Shown: positions 10,217-19,685, counted from the stretch's first letter. The stretch: 64,000 nucleotides of DNA from Thalassospira profundimaris (GCF_003326755.1 NZ_JPWH01000007.1:1-64000), one strand, 5' to 3'. A program made the numbers and translations. Notes: generated by a model not told the origin, from the sequence alone.

Positions 10217-12046
10217 TTAATCTCCGGGGCGCTGGTTTTTCAGCGCGGTTTGATAATTTTCGCGGGCTTCATTCACACTGGGACGGACCGACACTTCGGG
10301 TACGGCAACGTCCCACCAGTGTCCACCGGCCTCGGTCGAGGGCAGGGGGTCGGTATCAATCACGATGGCATAGGATTTGGTTGCTGCACGCGCACGGGTC
10401 ATGGCCTCTTCCAGTTCGTCAATCGATGATACCTTTTCGGCAATCGCCCCCATCGATGCGGCATGGGCGGTAAAGTCAATTGCGGCCGGTTCGACATGGC
10501 GGGCGGTATCAAGCAGGTTGTTAAAACTTTCACCCCCTGTTGCCATTTGCAGCCGGTTGATGCAGCCAAAACCACGATTGTCCAAAATAACAGTGATGAT
10601 TTTGTGACCCAGCATCACGCTGGTTGCCAGTTCGGAATTCATCATCATGTAGGACCCGTCGCCAACCATGACGACAACCTCCTGTTCCGGCCGCGCCATT
10701 TTAACCCCCAGGCCCCCGGCAATTTCATAGCCCATGCAGCTATAGCCATATTCCACATGGTAGCCATTGGGCTTGGCGGTTTTCCAAAGTTTATGAAGTT
10801 CGCCGGGCAGGCCGCCAGCGGCACAAACCACAATACTATCTTCATCCAGGCTGCGTTGGACCGCGCCAATCACCTGCGCATCGGTCGGCAGGGTATTGCC
10901 GGTCGGGGTGGCGGTTGCGGCATCAACCGCGGCGATCCAGTCGCGTTTCAGGGCAGGATCAGGCTGTTCAAAGCGATGATCCCCCAGGGCTTCGGAAAGT
11001 TCCCGTAACACCACCTTGGCATCGCCAATCAGGGGCAGGGCATTGTGTTTGCTGCCATCAAAGGCGGCAATGTTAAGGCCCAAAATGCGCCGGTCGGGAT
11101 GTTTAAACAGCGCCCAGCTACCGGTGGTGAAATCCTGCAACCGTGTGCCTACGGCAATGATCAAATCGGCATTTTCGGCAATGGCGTTGGCGCTGCTGGC
11201 CCCGGTCACACCGATTGACCCCAAATTAAGGTCGTCATCCCACGGCAGGGCAGATTTGCCCGCCTGGGTTTCGCCCACCCCAATACCATGCTTATGGGCA
11301 AAATCGCGCAGGGTTGCGCAGGCATTGGCGTAATGCACGCCACCCCCGGCGATAATCACCGGGTTTTTCGCCTGTTTGATGGCCTCAACCGCCGCGGCCA
11401 GTTCGTCCTGATCGGGGCGCGGGCGGCGCGGTTTCCAGGTTTTGGGGGCAAAAAAACTTTCCGGCCAGTCATAGGCCTCGGCCTGTACATCCTGGCAAAA
11501 GGCCAGGGTGACGGGGCCGCAATCGGCCGGGTCGGTCAGGGTTGCCATCGCGCGCGGCAGGGCGGTTAACAAATGTTCGGGCCGCGAAATGCGGTCAAAA
11601 TAACGGCTGACGGGCTTAAAGCAGTCATTGACGCTGATGGTCGCGTCGCCAAAATCCTCGATCTGCTGCAAAACCGGGTCCGGGGCGCGGTTGGCAAACA
11701 CATCACCAGGGATAAGCAAAACCGGCAGGCGGTTAACGTGGGCCAGGGCGGCGGCCGTGACCATATTGGTGGCACCCGGTCCGATGGAGGTCGTAACCGC
11801 CATGGCCCGTTTGCGGTTCGATGCCTTGGCATAGGCAATGGCGGCATGCGCCATGCCCTGTTCATTATGCGCACGCCAGGTGGGCAGGGCATCGCCAATG
11901 CCGTGCAGGGCCTCGCCAATACCCGCCACATTGCCGTGGCCGAAAATGGCCCAGCATCCGCCAAAAAACGGCACGTTATCGGCGTTATATTGCACACTTA
12001 AATACCGCACCATTGCCTGGGCGGCGGTCAAACGAATGGTGTTCAC
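10217..12046 (-). CDS. iolD: 3D-(3,5/4)-trihydroxycyclohexane-1,2-dione hydrolase
   Basis: ThDP-dependent ring-opening enzyme giving 5-deoxy-glucuronate. 609 residues with the acetolactate-synthase-like three-domain layout. The N-terminal PYR domain has the catalytic-region Glu (GIGEALHG, WRAHNEQGMAHAAIAYAK), the central domain carries PVIIAGGGVHYA, and the C-terminal PP domain holds the ThDP/Mg motif GDGSYMMMNSELATS...DNRGFG (about residues 458-490). The start ATG overlaps the iolC stop by four bases (ATGA). Confidence 0.93.
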   Translation of the reverse strand: MNTIRLTAAQAMVRYLSVQYNADNVPFFGGCWAIFGHGNVAGIGEALHGIGDALPTWRAHNEQGMAHAAIAYAKASNRKRAMAVTTSIGPGATNMVTAAALAHVNRLPVLLIPGDVFANRAPDPVLQQIEDFGDATISVNDCFKPVSRYFDRISRPEHLLTALPRAMATLTDPADCGPVTLAFCQDVQAEAYDWPESFFAPKTWKPRRPRPDQDELAAAVEAIKQAKNPVIIAGGGVHYANACATLRDFAHKHGIGVGETQAGKSALPWDDDLNLGSIGVTGASSANAIAENADLIIAVGTRLQDFTTGSWALFKHPDRRILGLNIAAFDGSKHNALPLIGDAKVVLRELSEALGDHRFEQPDPALKRDWIAAVDAATATPTGNTLPTDAQVIGAVQRSLDEDSIVVCAAGGLPGELHKLWKTAKPNGYHVEYGYSCMGYEIAGGLGVKMARPEQEVVVMVGDGSYMMMNSELATSVMLGHKIITVILDNRGFGCINRLQMATGGESFNNLLDTARHVEPAAIDFTAHAASMGAIAEKVSSIDELEEAMTRARAATKSYAIVIDTDPLPSTEAGGHWWDVAVPEVSVRPSVNEARENYQTALKNQRPGD

Positions 12047-13953
12047 GCCGTTCCTCCACTATTTTTACGTGCCTGGTCCCACGAATGGCACAGGGCACGG
12101 TATTTATCGGCCATTTGTGCAATGGCAGTTTGATCGTCAATCTCGCCGGTCAGCCATTCACGGGCTGTTGCGGCAAAAATCGTGCGGCCCACGGCAAACC
12201 CGCGTACCAGTTTGTGGCGGGCAGCCGCGGCAAAGCTGGCTGCCAGTTCTTCGCTGGGGGCCTCAAGGCCCAAAACCACCACACCCCGGCAATAGGGATC
12301 ATTCTGTGCAATCGTGTCGCAGGCATGGCGCCATGCGGCGTCGCTTTTCATCGGTTCGAGTTTCCACCAGTCGGGATAAACGCCAATGTCATAAAACCGC
12401 TGAATGATTTTTGCCGTGGTTTCATCATCGCATGGCGCAACCTTCGAGGGAATGATCTCAAGCAAAAATTCCAGCCGATTGGCCCGCCCGGCATCAAATA
12501 ACCGCAGGATGGTTTCTTCCTGCTGCGCCTTCATCGCGGCGTCATCATCGGGATGATAAAAACACAGAACCTTGATCACGTTTTCCACCGGCCATTCGGC
12601 CAGCTTGCTGCCCAAATCCGGGCCGATTTCAAGTTCAAGCGGGCGCGAACCGGGTTTTTCCACCGGGCGGCCAATCCAAAGGCCTTTGCCTGCGGCGGCA
12701 TAAAGGGCATCGCGGCCCAAACGGGCATCGCATAACAGGCCATATCCCGGCTTGCCATTGGCGACATTTTCCACCGCATTCAGGCAAAGCTTCTTAAACG
12801 GGCCAATTTTGTCATGCGATACGCCCAGTTCATCGGCCAAATCTTCCAGCTGCATGCGGTGATCAAAGGCAAAAACGCGCATTTCCGGCCAGTCACCGGT
12901 GCGGTTGGTGGCCCAATGAACCTGTTCCAGTTCCGCATCATGGCGGAGCGCCGGGGTCTTCATGCCGCGTTTAAAGAAAAACTGTAATTCTTCCCAACTG
13001 GGATAGGCCGGGGTGCAGCCATGTCGTGAAACCGCAAAGGCCCCGCAGGCATTGGCATATTTAAGGCTGGTTTGCCAGTCCTCGCCACTTAGCCAGCCTT
13101 TCAGCAGGCCGGACATAAACCCGTCACCCGCCCCCAATACATTAAACACCTCTACCGGGAAACCAGGGCCGGAAATGCCGTCATCCAGGCTGTCGCCAAT
13201 GGTGCCGTCAAAGGCCGATGCCCCCATTGGCCCGCGTTTGCATACCAGTGTGGCGGTTGAAATGGCGCGCACATTGCGCAGGGCCGCCAGCGTATCGGTG
13301 GTCCCCCCTGCAATATGGAATTCTTCCTCGGTGCCAACAATCAGGTCAAATAAATGCAGGGTAGCCTGCAATTCCGCCGTGACTTTTTCCGATGCGATAA
13401 ACCGGTTTTCACCATCGCCATGCCCGGAAAGGCCCCACAGATTGGGGCGGTAATCAATGTCCAGCGCGGTCTTCGCCCCGTTTTCCCGTGCCAGTTTCAG
13501 GGCTTTCAAAACAGCCGCACGGGTGCGCGGATGCGAAAGATGTGTTCCGGTAACGGTAACACAGCGGCTTTGGGCGATGAAATCGGGGTCGATATCATCT
13601 TCGCACAGCGCCATATCTGCACAGTTTTCACGGTAAAAAATCAGCGGAAACTGTTCCTGGTCGCGAATGCCCAGCAGGACAAGGGCGGTCAGGCGTTCGG
13701 GGTCGGTAATGACCCCGCGCACATCAACCCCTTCGGCAACAAGCTGTTCACGAATGAAACGGCCCATATGTTCGTCGCCAACCCGCGTGATCAGCGCCGA
13801 TTTCAGGCCCAGCCTGGCGGTGCCGCACGCCATATTGGTCGGCGACCCGCCAATATATTTGTTGAAGGATGCCATATCCTCCAGGCGACCGCCAATCTGG
13901 GCGCCATACAGGTCAACCGATGACCGTCCAATGGTAATGACATCGAGCGTCAT
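12043..13953 (-). CDS. iolC: 5-Dehydro-2-deoxygluconokinase fused to DUF2090 aldolase-like domain
   Basis: Phosphorylates 2-deoxy-5-keto-gluconate. At 636 residues it is about twice a simple IolC. Residues 1-~320 are a PfkB/ribokinase domain, with the substrate motif GGSPTNMACGTARLG near residue 35 and the anion-hole/catalytic motif VLGAGDGFMSG near residue 270. From about residue 345 (RVFAFDHRMQLEDLADELG) to the end is a DUF2090 domain of TIM-barrel aldolase type. No separate iolJ aldolase gene is in the operon, so the C-terminal half probably cleaves the kinase product into dihydroxyacetone phosphate and malonate semialdehyde. The fusion is known in Proteobacteria; the aldolase role here is inference. 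Start overlaps the ABC ATPase stop by one base. Confidence 0.9.
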   Translation of the reverse strand: MTLDVITIGRSSVDLYGAQIGGRLEDMASFNKYIGGSPTNMACGTARLGLKSALITRVGDEHMGRFIREQLVAEGVDVRGVITDPERLTALVLLGIRDQEQFPLIFYRENCADMALCEDDIDPDFIAQSRCVTVTGTHLSHPRTRAAVLKALKLARENGAKTALDIDYRPNLWGLSGHGDGENRFIASEKVTAELQATLHLFDLIVGTEEEFHIAGGTTDTLAALRNVRAISTATLVCKRGPMGASAFDGTIGDSLDDGISGPGFPVEVFNVLGAGDGFMSGLLKGWLSGEDWQTSLKYANACGAFAVSRHGCTPAYPSWEELQFFFKRGMKTPALRHDAELEQVHWATNRTGDWPEMRVFAFDHRMQLEDLADELGVSHDKIGPFKKLCLNAVENVANGKPGYGLLCDARLGRDALYAAAGKGLWIGRPVEKPGSRPLELEIGPDLGSKLAEWPVENVIKVLCFYHPDDDAAMKAQQEETILRLFDAGRANRLEFLLEIIPSKVAPCDDETTAKIIQRFYDIGVYPDWWKLEPMKSDAAWRHACDTIAQNDPYCRGVVVLGLEAPSEELAASFAAAARHKLVRGFAVGRTIFAATAREWLTGEIDDQTAIAQMADKYRALCHSWDQARKNSGGTA

Positions 13954-14732
13954 CAGATGGTCCCTCCCAGCGACCCTTCAAGTTCGGCAAGCTCTTGCCC
14001 GCCCGCCATCAGGTCCTGCAATTCCTCGGGTTTAATTTCGCCGCGCAGGGCCGTGCCGTGTGTTTGTCCGCGGTTCAGCACCGTGAAACGGTCGCCCACG
14101 GCCATGGCATGGCGCACATTGTGGGTAATAAACACCACGCCAATCCCGGCCTTGCGCACGCGGGCGATGGTGGCTAGCACGTTCGATGTTTGCCGCACGC
14201 CAAGGGCCGATGTCGGTTCATCCAAAATCAGGACCTTGGCGCCGAAATGCACCGCGCGGGCAATGGCAACACTTTGTCGTTCCCCACCCGACAGGGTGCC
14301 GACCGCCTGGTCGGCCTCGCGCAGGTTAATGCCCATGCGCTCCATTTCCTCGAATGTGATGCGGTTGGCGGTTTTAAAATCAATCCATTTAAACGGGCCA
14401 AATCCCTTGCGCGGTTCGCGCCCCATCCAGAAATTGCGGGTAACAGACATCAGCGGAATCATCGCCAGGTCCTGATACACCGTGGCGATACCGGCATTCA
14501 TGGCATCGCGCGGATTGTTAAAAACCGTATCCTGCCCGTTCACCCGGATCACCCCGCCGGTTGGCTTGTGCACACCCGACATGGTTTTAATGAAGGTCGA
14601 TTTCCCGGCACCGTTATCGCCCAGCAGGCAATGGCATTCACCGGCATAAACATCGAAGGACACACCACCCAGCGCAATCACCGGACCAAAATGCTTTTCG
14701 ATATTGTCCATCTCGATCAAGGGGGTAGACAT
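13953..14732 (-). CDS. Sugar (inositol) ABC transporter ATP-binding protein
   Basis: ATPase that powers the adjacent permease. From ATG 14732 it has 259 residues and a single ATPase domain: Walker [10 protein letters not shown] (about 37-45), signature LSGGERQS (about 142) and Walker [13 protein letters not shown]. This start is chosen because it overlaps the permease stop as TAATG and begins with the normal [15 protein letters not shown]. The frame stays open further upstream, but that part is Trp/Gly/Cys-rich and lies inside the permease gene. It is half the length of RbsA-type tandem ATPases and so probably works as a homodimer, as in frcA/ibp-like systems. Confidence 0.9.
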   Translation of the reverse strand: MSTPLIEMDNIEKHFGPVIALGGVSFDVYAGECHCLLGDNGAGKSTFIKTMSGVHKPTGGVIRVNGQDTVFNNPRDAMNAGIATVYQDLAMIPLMSVTRNFWMGREPRKGFGPFKWIDFKTANRITFEEMERMGINLREADQAVGTLSGGERQSVAIARAVHFGAKVLILDEPTSALGVRQTSNVLATIARVRKAGIGVVFITHNVRHAMAVGDRFTVLNRGQTHGTALRGEIKPEELQDLMAGGQELAELEGSLGGTI

Positions 14733-15829
14733 TACCGTTCTCCTGTAATCATGCGGCGGATATAGGTGTTCATGATCACGGCAAGGATCAGGATCGTACC
14801 CAGGAACACACGGAACAGCGAACTTTCCGCCCCGGCAAAAAACAGTCCCTGCTGCACAACCCCAAAAATCAGCGCCCCCAGGGCCGCACCCACAACCGAG
14901 CCATAACCGCCGGTCAGAAGCGCCCCGCCAATCACCACGCAAATGATGGCCTCAAATTCCTTAAGCAAACCACGGTCTGCCGCGGCGGATCCAAACTCCA
15001 TCACCTGGCAGGTGGCAAAGACGGTGGCGCAAAAGGCGGTAAACATGAACATCAGAATTTTCACCCGGTCGACGGGCACACCCACATAACGGGCGGCCTT
15101 GGCGTCGCCGCCGGATGCGAAAATCCAGTTGCCAAAACGGGTGCGCGTCAGCACAAAATGGCCGAAAATCACCAGCACAATCGCCCAGACCACCAGCATC
15201 GGCACACCTTCAACAATCGGCTGACCGGCACGGGTGCCGCGCGTAAAGGTACCGACCCAGCCCATTTCGCCAAACCACTGAAACAGGTCCTTGAAAATCA
15301 CGCCGCCAAATAAAAAGGCCAGCGGGTCGCCCTTGGCGGCTTCTTTGACACCGCCAATAATGGTCTGGCGGGTGGTGGTGATGGACAGCCAAATGGTCAG
15401 ACCGCGCAGAATATATAAAAACGCCAGGGTGACGATAAAACTGGGCAGCCCGGTTTTGATCACCAGAAACCCGTTCAAGGCCCCGATTGCCATTGCAACA
15501 ACAAAGGCGGCAATGATGGCTGCCCACACCGGCCAGCCCATATGAACCGATAAAATGGCAATTACAACGCCGGAAAATCCGATCATGGAGCCGACCGAAA
15601 GGTCGAATTCACCGGCAATCATCAACAGGCAGGCACCCACGGCAATAATCGCGAATTGTGCCGAAACGACGGTCCAGTTCTTTATGCCTTCGGGCGCGAA
15701 CATGCCGCTGTCGCCCGCAATCATCAAAAAGAAAACAAAAACCAGAATTGCGCCGCAAATCGCGCCCAGTTCGGGCCGGATCATGGCACGACGAAGGCTT
15801 GAGACTTGCTTTAATCGCTCGTCCGTCAT
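14732..15829 (-). CDS. Sugar (inositol) ABC transporter permease
   Basis: 365-residue integral membrane protein of the BPD_transp_2 (RbsC/AraH-like) family, with about eight to ten hydrophobic segments beginning at residue ~20 ([18 protein letters not shown]). [15 protein letters not shown] near residue 75 is the hallmark of this permease family, as is the C-terminal [24 protein letters not shown]. It follows the binding-protein gene after an 87-base gap holding a hairpin, and overlaps the ATPase start by one base. myo-Inositol as substrate is inferred from the operon. Confidence 0.9.
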   Translation of the reverse strand: MTDERLKQVSSLRRAMIRPELGAICGAILVFVFFLMIAGDSGMFAPEGIKNWTVVSAQFAIIAVGACLLMIAGEFDLSVGSMIGFSGVVIAILSVHMGWPVWAAIIAAFVVAMAIGALNGFLVIKTGLPSFIVTLAFLYILRGLTIWLSITTTRQTIIGGVKEAAKGDPLAFLFGGVIFKDLFQWFGEMGWVGTFTRGTRAGQPIVEGVPMLVVWAIVLVIFGHFVLTRTRFGNWIFASGGDAKAARYVGVPVDRVKILMFMFTAFCATVFATCQVMEFGSAAADRGLLKEFEAIICVVIGGALLTGGYGSVVGAALGALIFGVVQQGLFFAGAESSLFRVFLGTILILAVIMNTYIRRMITGER

Positions 15830-15865
15830 GGCATTACTCTTGTATTTTGGGGAACGGAGAGTTGC

Positions 15866-15893
15866 CAGGGGGCGGCACAGGCCAGGCCCCCTG
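15866..15893 (-). terminator. Hairpin between binding-protein and permease genes
   Basis: 8-bp arms (cagggggc at 15866-15873 and gccccctg at 15886-15893) with a 12-base loop in the 87-base gap. No T-run follows on the minus strand. Such hairpins often keep binding-protein mRNA more abundant than permease mRNA. Confidence 0.5.
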
Positions 15894-15916
15894 ACGGGAG
15901 GAAGAAGGTTCAGGAA

Positions 15917-16873
15917 TTAGCGGTATTCACCCGCATATTTCTCGACCAGGCCGATATTGTCCTTGGTGATGAAACCCGGGCCCGAATTGATGTCGCCCGA
16001 CGGCAGAACGCCATAGCGCACATAATTGGTCAGGATCACGGCCGGCAGATAGCCCTGAAGGTAAGGCTGCTGGTCAATGGCAAAGTCGATATCGCCTTTT
16101 TTGATGCCATCGGCAATTTTGGCCGACAGGTCAAAGGTGCCAAACGGAATGGCGCCATTCATGCCCAGTTCACGCAGGGCATCGAGGGTCGGCTCGGCAG
16201 AGTTCGGACCAAGGGCCAAAATCGCGCCAACATCCTGATGGGCATTAAGGTATGCCGAAACCTTGTTTTTCACTTCCGACGGGTCCAGGCCGGTATCGAT
16301 CATCTGGTCGCCCAGATCGGTGCCGATTGCCTCGGCAAAGCCACGGCAGCGTTCAACCGATGCCGGGTTGGTGATGTAGTGGTTGACACACAGGAAGGAT
16401 TTCACACCCTTGGCGGCCATGCGCTTGCCCGCGCCAAAACCGGCATCATATTCCGGCTGACCAACGTGCATCAATGCGCCCAGCTCGTGGGACTGTTCAA
16501 CCGTGCCGGAATTGATCGTGATGACGGGAATGCCCTTGGCAACCGCATCTTCGATCGGGCCTTTCAGCACGTTAAAATCGGCGATGGTGACAATGATGCC
16601 ATCGGGGTTGGAGGCAGCGGTTTGCTGGACGATGCGTGCCATGTCGGCAAGGTCGCCGGTCGGCGGGTTGCGATATTCAACATTCACATCCATCTGGTCG
16701 CCCGCAACCTTGATGGCGTTCTTGATCACGTTCCACCAGCTGTCAGAATCCGGTGCGTGGCTGATCAAAACAAAATTTTCGCCTTCCGCCTGGGCGGATG
16801 TGGATGCGGTTGCCAGCCCGGCAAATGCCAGCGTTGCGGTGGCAATGGCGGTCAGTGTCTTTTTCAGTTTCAT
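15917..16873 (-). CDS. Periplasmic sugar-binding protein (inositol importer)
   Basis: 318 residues, Peripla_BP_4 (ribose/galactose-type) family. A Sec signal peptide (residues 1-~29, MKLKKTLTAIATATLAFAG...SAQAEG) is clear. The mature part starts with ENFVLISHAPDSDSWWNVIKNAIKVAG, typical of cluster-B sugar binders, and has the hinge-region PVITINSGTVEQS and GTFDLSAKIADGI. First gene of the inositol operon; the only sizeable promoter gap (219 bases, with palindromes) lies directly upstream. Ligand myo-inositol is inferred. Confidence 0.9.
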   Translation of the reverse strand: MKLKKTLTAIATATLAFAGLATASTSAQAEGENFVLISHAPDSDSWWNVIKNAIKVAGDQMDVNVEYRNPPTGDLADMARIVQQTAASNPDGIIVTIADFNVLKGPIEDAVAKGIPVITINSGTVEQSHELGALMHVGQPEYDAGFGAGKRMAAKGVKSFLCVNHYITNPASVERCRGFAEAIGTDLGDQMIDTGLDPSEVKNKVSAYLNAHQDVGAILALGPNSAEPTLDALRELGMNGAIPFGTFDLSAKIADGIKKGDIDFAIDQQPYLQGYLPAVILTNYVRYGVLPSGDINSGPGFITKDNIGLVEKYAGEYR

Positions 16874-17016
16874 CTTGGTCTAACCCTCCCTATTCGGCTT
16901 TTTTCGGAACACCGCTGTAGGATCGGTGTGATGGTTCCTTAATCTCGGTCATTCCGTGCCGTTGTATCGGCACTTTGCGCGACGGTTTCTTATGGCAGCG
17001 GACCGCTTGGCAAAAA

Positions 17017-17037
17017 GGGAAAGCCGTAAACTTTCCC
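17017..17037. promoter_or_regulatory. Inverted repeat in iol operon promoter region
   Basis: Perfect 7-bp arms gggaaag/ctttccc with a 7-base spacer, 14 bases from the GGAA-N6-TTCC palindrome. It may be a second regulatory site or part of the promoter. The protein that binds it is unknown. Confidence 0.4.
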
Positions 17038-17050
17038 ATTCTGTTGTGCG

Positions 17051-17066
17051 TGGAATTTTTATTCCA
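17051..17066. promoter_or_regulatory. Putative IolR (RpiR-type) operator, GGAA-N6-TTCC
   Basis: Perfect palindrome tggaat-tttt-attcca, 178 bases upstream of the binding-protein ATG. The core GGAATTTTTATTCC fits the GGAA-N6-TTCC pattern I recall for the rhizobial RpiR-type inositol repressor IolR. An RpiR-family gene ends only 27 bases away. Confidence 0.65.
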
Positions 17067-17080
17067 TAAAAAATGAAATG

Positions 17081-17103
17081 CAACAAAATTTTCTATTTTG
17101 TTG
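17081..17103. promoter_or_regulatory. A/T-rich inverted repeat at the 3' end of the rpiR gene
   Basis: 8-bp arms caacaaaa/ttttgttg with a 7-base spacer, covering the last codons and the stop of the regulator gene. The sequence aacaaaattttctatttt recurs almost unchanged at 17979 on the other side of the regulator gene, so a repeated binding site is likelier than a chance terminator. Confidence 0.4.
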
Positions 17104-17917
17104 TTTCATCCCGGCGTGCGCCAATCGCGACCGCCAGGGCAATTGCCAGCGAAAGCGTGGCCGAAAGGGCGCGAAACGCCCCGACATCCACCTCGGTGAC
17201 ATGCAGGATGGTGGCCTGTAATTTTTGCAGCGGGCTGGTCAGTGTATCGGTAATCGCCACCACTTCATTGCCGAGTCCGCGGGCATATTGCGCCAGTTCC
17301 ACGGTTTCCTGCGAATAGGGGGCAAAGGTAATGGCGATTAAAACATCGTCTTTGCGAATGGCGTGACGGTGGTTCAGCTTGCCTACCCCGTCATGGAAAA
17401 CGGCGGGAATATCCATTTTTTCCAGCGCATAGGATAGGTAGGATGCCACCGGAAAGGCCCGCCGAAGGCCGATAATATGGATCATCGGCGCATGGGCCAA
17501 AAGCTCCACCGCATGTTCCAGCGTTTCCGGGTCAATTGATGCGGCCATATTTTCCAGCGAAATGCGCCCGGCCTCAACAAACTCGGCCAGCAGCGCACTG
17601 GGGCTGTCTGCCCCCGACGCCTTTAAATTTTCAAGCCGTGTGGCGTAGTCGGGCCATTTCAGGGCATAGGTTTCGCGAAACATTTTTTGCATGTCGCTAA
17701 ACCCGGAAAAGCCCATCAACTGGCAAAACCGCATGAAGGCCGAGGGTTGCACCCCTGCCGCTGCCGAAAGCTCCGCCACGGTTGAAACGGCAATCCGGTC
17801 GGTATTTTGCGCCACATAATCCGCGCACTGGCGTAGACGTTTGGGCATGGATTCGGAAATTTCCAGCAGGCGGTGATTGAATTCTTCCAAAGATACGGGG
17901 GCGGTTTGATCGCTCAT
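17093..17917 (-). CDS. RpiR/MurR-family transcriptional regulator (IolR-like)
   Basis: 274 residues with the two-domain RpiR build. An N-terminal HTH_6 domain (about residues 5-85) contains ISESMPKRLRQCADYVAQNTD and STVAELSAAAGVQPSAFMRFCQLMGFSG. A C-terminal SIS sugar-phosphate-binding domain (about 125-260) contains HIIGLRRAFPVASYLSYAL. It probably senses an inositol catabolite and represses the iol operon, which begins 219 bases downstream, and the divergent dehydrogenase gene. Palindromes on both sides of the gene support this. Target assignment is by context. Confidence 0.82.
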   Translation of the reverse strand: MSDQTAPVSLEEFNHRLLEISESMPKRLRQCADYVAQNTDRIAVSTVAELSAAAGVQPSAFMRFCQLMGFSGFSDMQKMFRETYALKWPDYATRLENLKASGADSPSALLAEFVEAGRISLENMAASIDPETLEHAVELLAHAPMIHIIGLRRAFPVASYLSYALEKMDIPAVFHDGVGKLNHRHAIRKDDVLIAITFAPYSQETVELAQYARGLGNEVVAITDTLTSPLQKLQATILHVTEVDVGAFRALSATLSLAIALAVAIGARRDETTK

Positions 17918-17976
17918 GCAGGGCCTTTTTTGTTTTTATCTTGACGGATGACATGTTCCATGTTCATCCAGATTAT

Positions 17977-17990
17977 AGAACAAAAATTCT
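17977..17990. promoter_or_regulatory. Putative RpiR operator between rpiR and divergent dehydrogenase
   Basis: AGAA-N6-TTCT palindrome (agaacaaaaattct) centred 37 bases before the ATG at 18020. It has the same spacing as the GGAA-N6-TTCC palindrome at 17051 and overlaps the near-repeat of the aacaaaa...ttctatttt sequence found at 17082. It could control both divergent genes. Confidence 0.45.
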
Positions 17991-18019
17991 ATTTTCAATT
18001 GGGTGAGGAGTCCAGGGAA

Positions 18020-19153
18020 ATGAACAGCATTGGTATTGGCCTGATCGGAACTGGCTTTATGGGCAAGGCCCATGCTTTGGCCTATCGGTCGGCAAAGGCG
18101 GTGATGGGGGGGGATGTACCGGATGTGCGGCTGGAACTGCTGTGCGAGCAACCCTTTGACAAGGCCGAAAAATTTGCCAACCAGTTTGGTTTTGCCCGCG
18201 CGACCGATAACTGGCGCGATTTGCTGTCTGATCCGGCGATAGATGTTATTTCCATCACCACGCCCAACATGCTGCATCATGAAATGGCAATGGCGGCGAT
18301 TGCGGCGGGTAAACATGTTTATTGCGAAAAACCGCTTGCCTTAACCCTCGATCAGGCGCGCGATATGCGCGACGCTGCCGCAAAGGCGGGGGTGAAAACG
18401 ATGGTGGGCTATAATTACATCCATAACCCCGCTTTTACCCATGCCTGCCGCCTCATCAAATCTGGTGCGATTGGCCGTGTTGTTCATTTCCGGGGCTGGG
18501 TGGACGAGGATTACCAGGCCGACCCCAACCTTGCCTGGACCTGGCGCAGCACCCTGGCCGATGCCGGGCTGGGTGCCCTGGGTGATATGGGCTGCCATCT
18601 TGTTTCAATGGCTTACGGGTTGTTGGGGCCGATTGATAATCTGGTTGGCGATATGCAAACCGTTCATCAAACCCGCCCGCTGGCGGATGGTACCGGTGAT
18701 GGCACAGTTGAAAACGAGGATACGGCCACCGCGCTTGTGCGGTTTGCATCGGGCGTGCAGGGCAGTATTTCAACATCGCGTTCCGCCTGGGGCCGCAAAA
18801 GCCGCCTGGCCTGGGAAGTGCACGGAACCGAAGGCATGATCTGCTATGACCAGGAACGCATGAACGAATTGCAGCTTTACCAAAATTCCGGCAATCCGGC
18901 CGAACAGGGCTTTAAAACCATCCTCACCAGCCCGCATCACGCGCCTTATGGCAATTTCTGCCCGGCGGCGGGCCATCAGCTTGGCTTTAATGACCTGAAG
19001 GTCATCGAATGCGCCACCTTCCTGTCTGCCCTTGCCAAAGGCGAGGATGCCTATCCCAATTTCAACGATGCCTTTGAATTTGAAAAGGTCATCCACGCGG
19101 TGGCAACATCCGCCCGCGAAGACCGGCGTGTGAAACTTGCCGATTTTGACTGA
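18020..19153 (+). CDS. Gfo/Idh/MocA-family dehydrogenase (inositol-related)
   Basis: 377 residues from ATG 18020, chosen because GGTGAGGAG lies just upstream and the Rossmann motif (IGLIGTGFMGKAHA) then starts at once. A longer in-frame start at 17948 would run through the palindrome. EKPLALTLDQA near residue 100 is the family catalytic motif, and GDMGCHLVSMAYGLLG carries the usual Asp/His. NAD(P)-dependent polyol oxidation is expected. Its place beside the inositol regulator suggests use of another inositol isomer (scyllo- or D-chiro-) or an epimerising pair with IolG; this is inference. Confidence 0.78.
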   Translation: MNSIGIGLIGTGFMGKAHALAYRSAKAVMGGDVPDVRLELLCEQPFDKAEKFANQFGFARATDNWRDLLSDPAIDVISITTPNMLHHEMAMAAIAAGKHVYCEKPLALTLDQARDMRDAAAKAGVKTMVGYNYIHNPAFTHACRLIKSGAIGRVVHFRGWVDEDYQADPNLAWTWRSTLADAGLGALGDMGCHLVSMAYGLLGPIDNLVGDMQTVHQTRPLADGTGDGTVENEDTATALVRFASGVQGSISTSRSAWGRKSRLAWEVHGTEGMICYDQERMNELQLYQNSGNPAEQGFKTILTSPHHAPYGNFCPAAGHQLGFNDLKVIECATFLSALAKGEDAYPNFNDAFEFEKVIHAVATSAREDRRVKLADFD

Positions 19154-19220
19154 TCATCAATTTGGGAATGTTTTGTTTCGGGCGGTCAATATGGCCGCCC
19201 GTTGGCGTTTTCATGCACAT

Positions 19221-19685
19221 TCATTGCACGGCCAAGCCTTCAAAATCCTTCAGCACGTTTAACACAATCGATGTTTTTACATGTTGGACGGAATCATGAG
19301 GCAGCAGCACGTCATTCACAAAACGCGAAAGGTCGTTCAAATCGCGGGTGACGACTTTTAAGTGGTAATCCATTTCCCCGGTAAGGGCATAGGCCTCTAG
19401 CACTTCCGGTAAATCGGCCAGCAATTCGCCAAACCGTTTGGCATTGTCGCGGTTGTGTGTGGCCAGCGTTACCGAAATCACCACCATCAGGCCCAGCCCC
19501 AGTTTCTGCCGGTCAATCGCGGCGTGATAGCCGGAAATATACCCTTCGGCCTCCAGCCGGGTGCGCCGGCGCGAACATTGCGAGGGTGACAGCGCAATGC
19601 GTTCAGACAGTTCATTATTGGTCAGCCGGCCATCCTTTTGTAGCTCAGCCAGCAATTTCAGATCCATTTTATCAAGATGCGTCAT
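19221..19685 (-). CDS. Lrp/AsnC-family transcriptional regulator
   Basis: 154 residues from ATG 19685. The frame is open for 91 more codons upstream, but those run through the promoter region and look non-coding. The N-terminal HTH (MDLKLLAELQKDGRLTNNELSERIALSPSQCSRRRTRLE, residues 5-45, given here in part as a family pattern) is followed by GYISGYHAAIDRQKLGL and a C-terminal RAM ligand domain (ALTGEMDYHLKVVTRDL). Lrp-type proteins bind amino acids. Divergent from hpd across 142 bases, so it probably controls tyrosine catabolism. The gap holds an A/T-rich near-palindrome (19720-19734). Confidence 0.85.
   Translation of the reverse strand: MTHLDKMDLKLLAELQKDGRLTNNELSERIALSPSQCSRRRTRLEAEGYISGYHAAIDRQKLGLGLMVVISVTLATHNRDNAKRFGELLADLPEVLEAYALTGEMDYHLKVVTRDLNDLSRFVNDVLLPHDSVQHVKTSIVLNVLKDFEGLAVQ

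Noticed and set aside
13953-14942. Longer start for the inositol ABC ATPase at 14942
   Set aside because: The extra 70 residues are Trp/Cys/Gly-rich, read inside the permease gene, and ATG 14732 is coupled to the permease stop.
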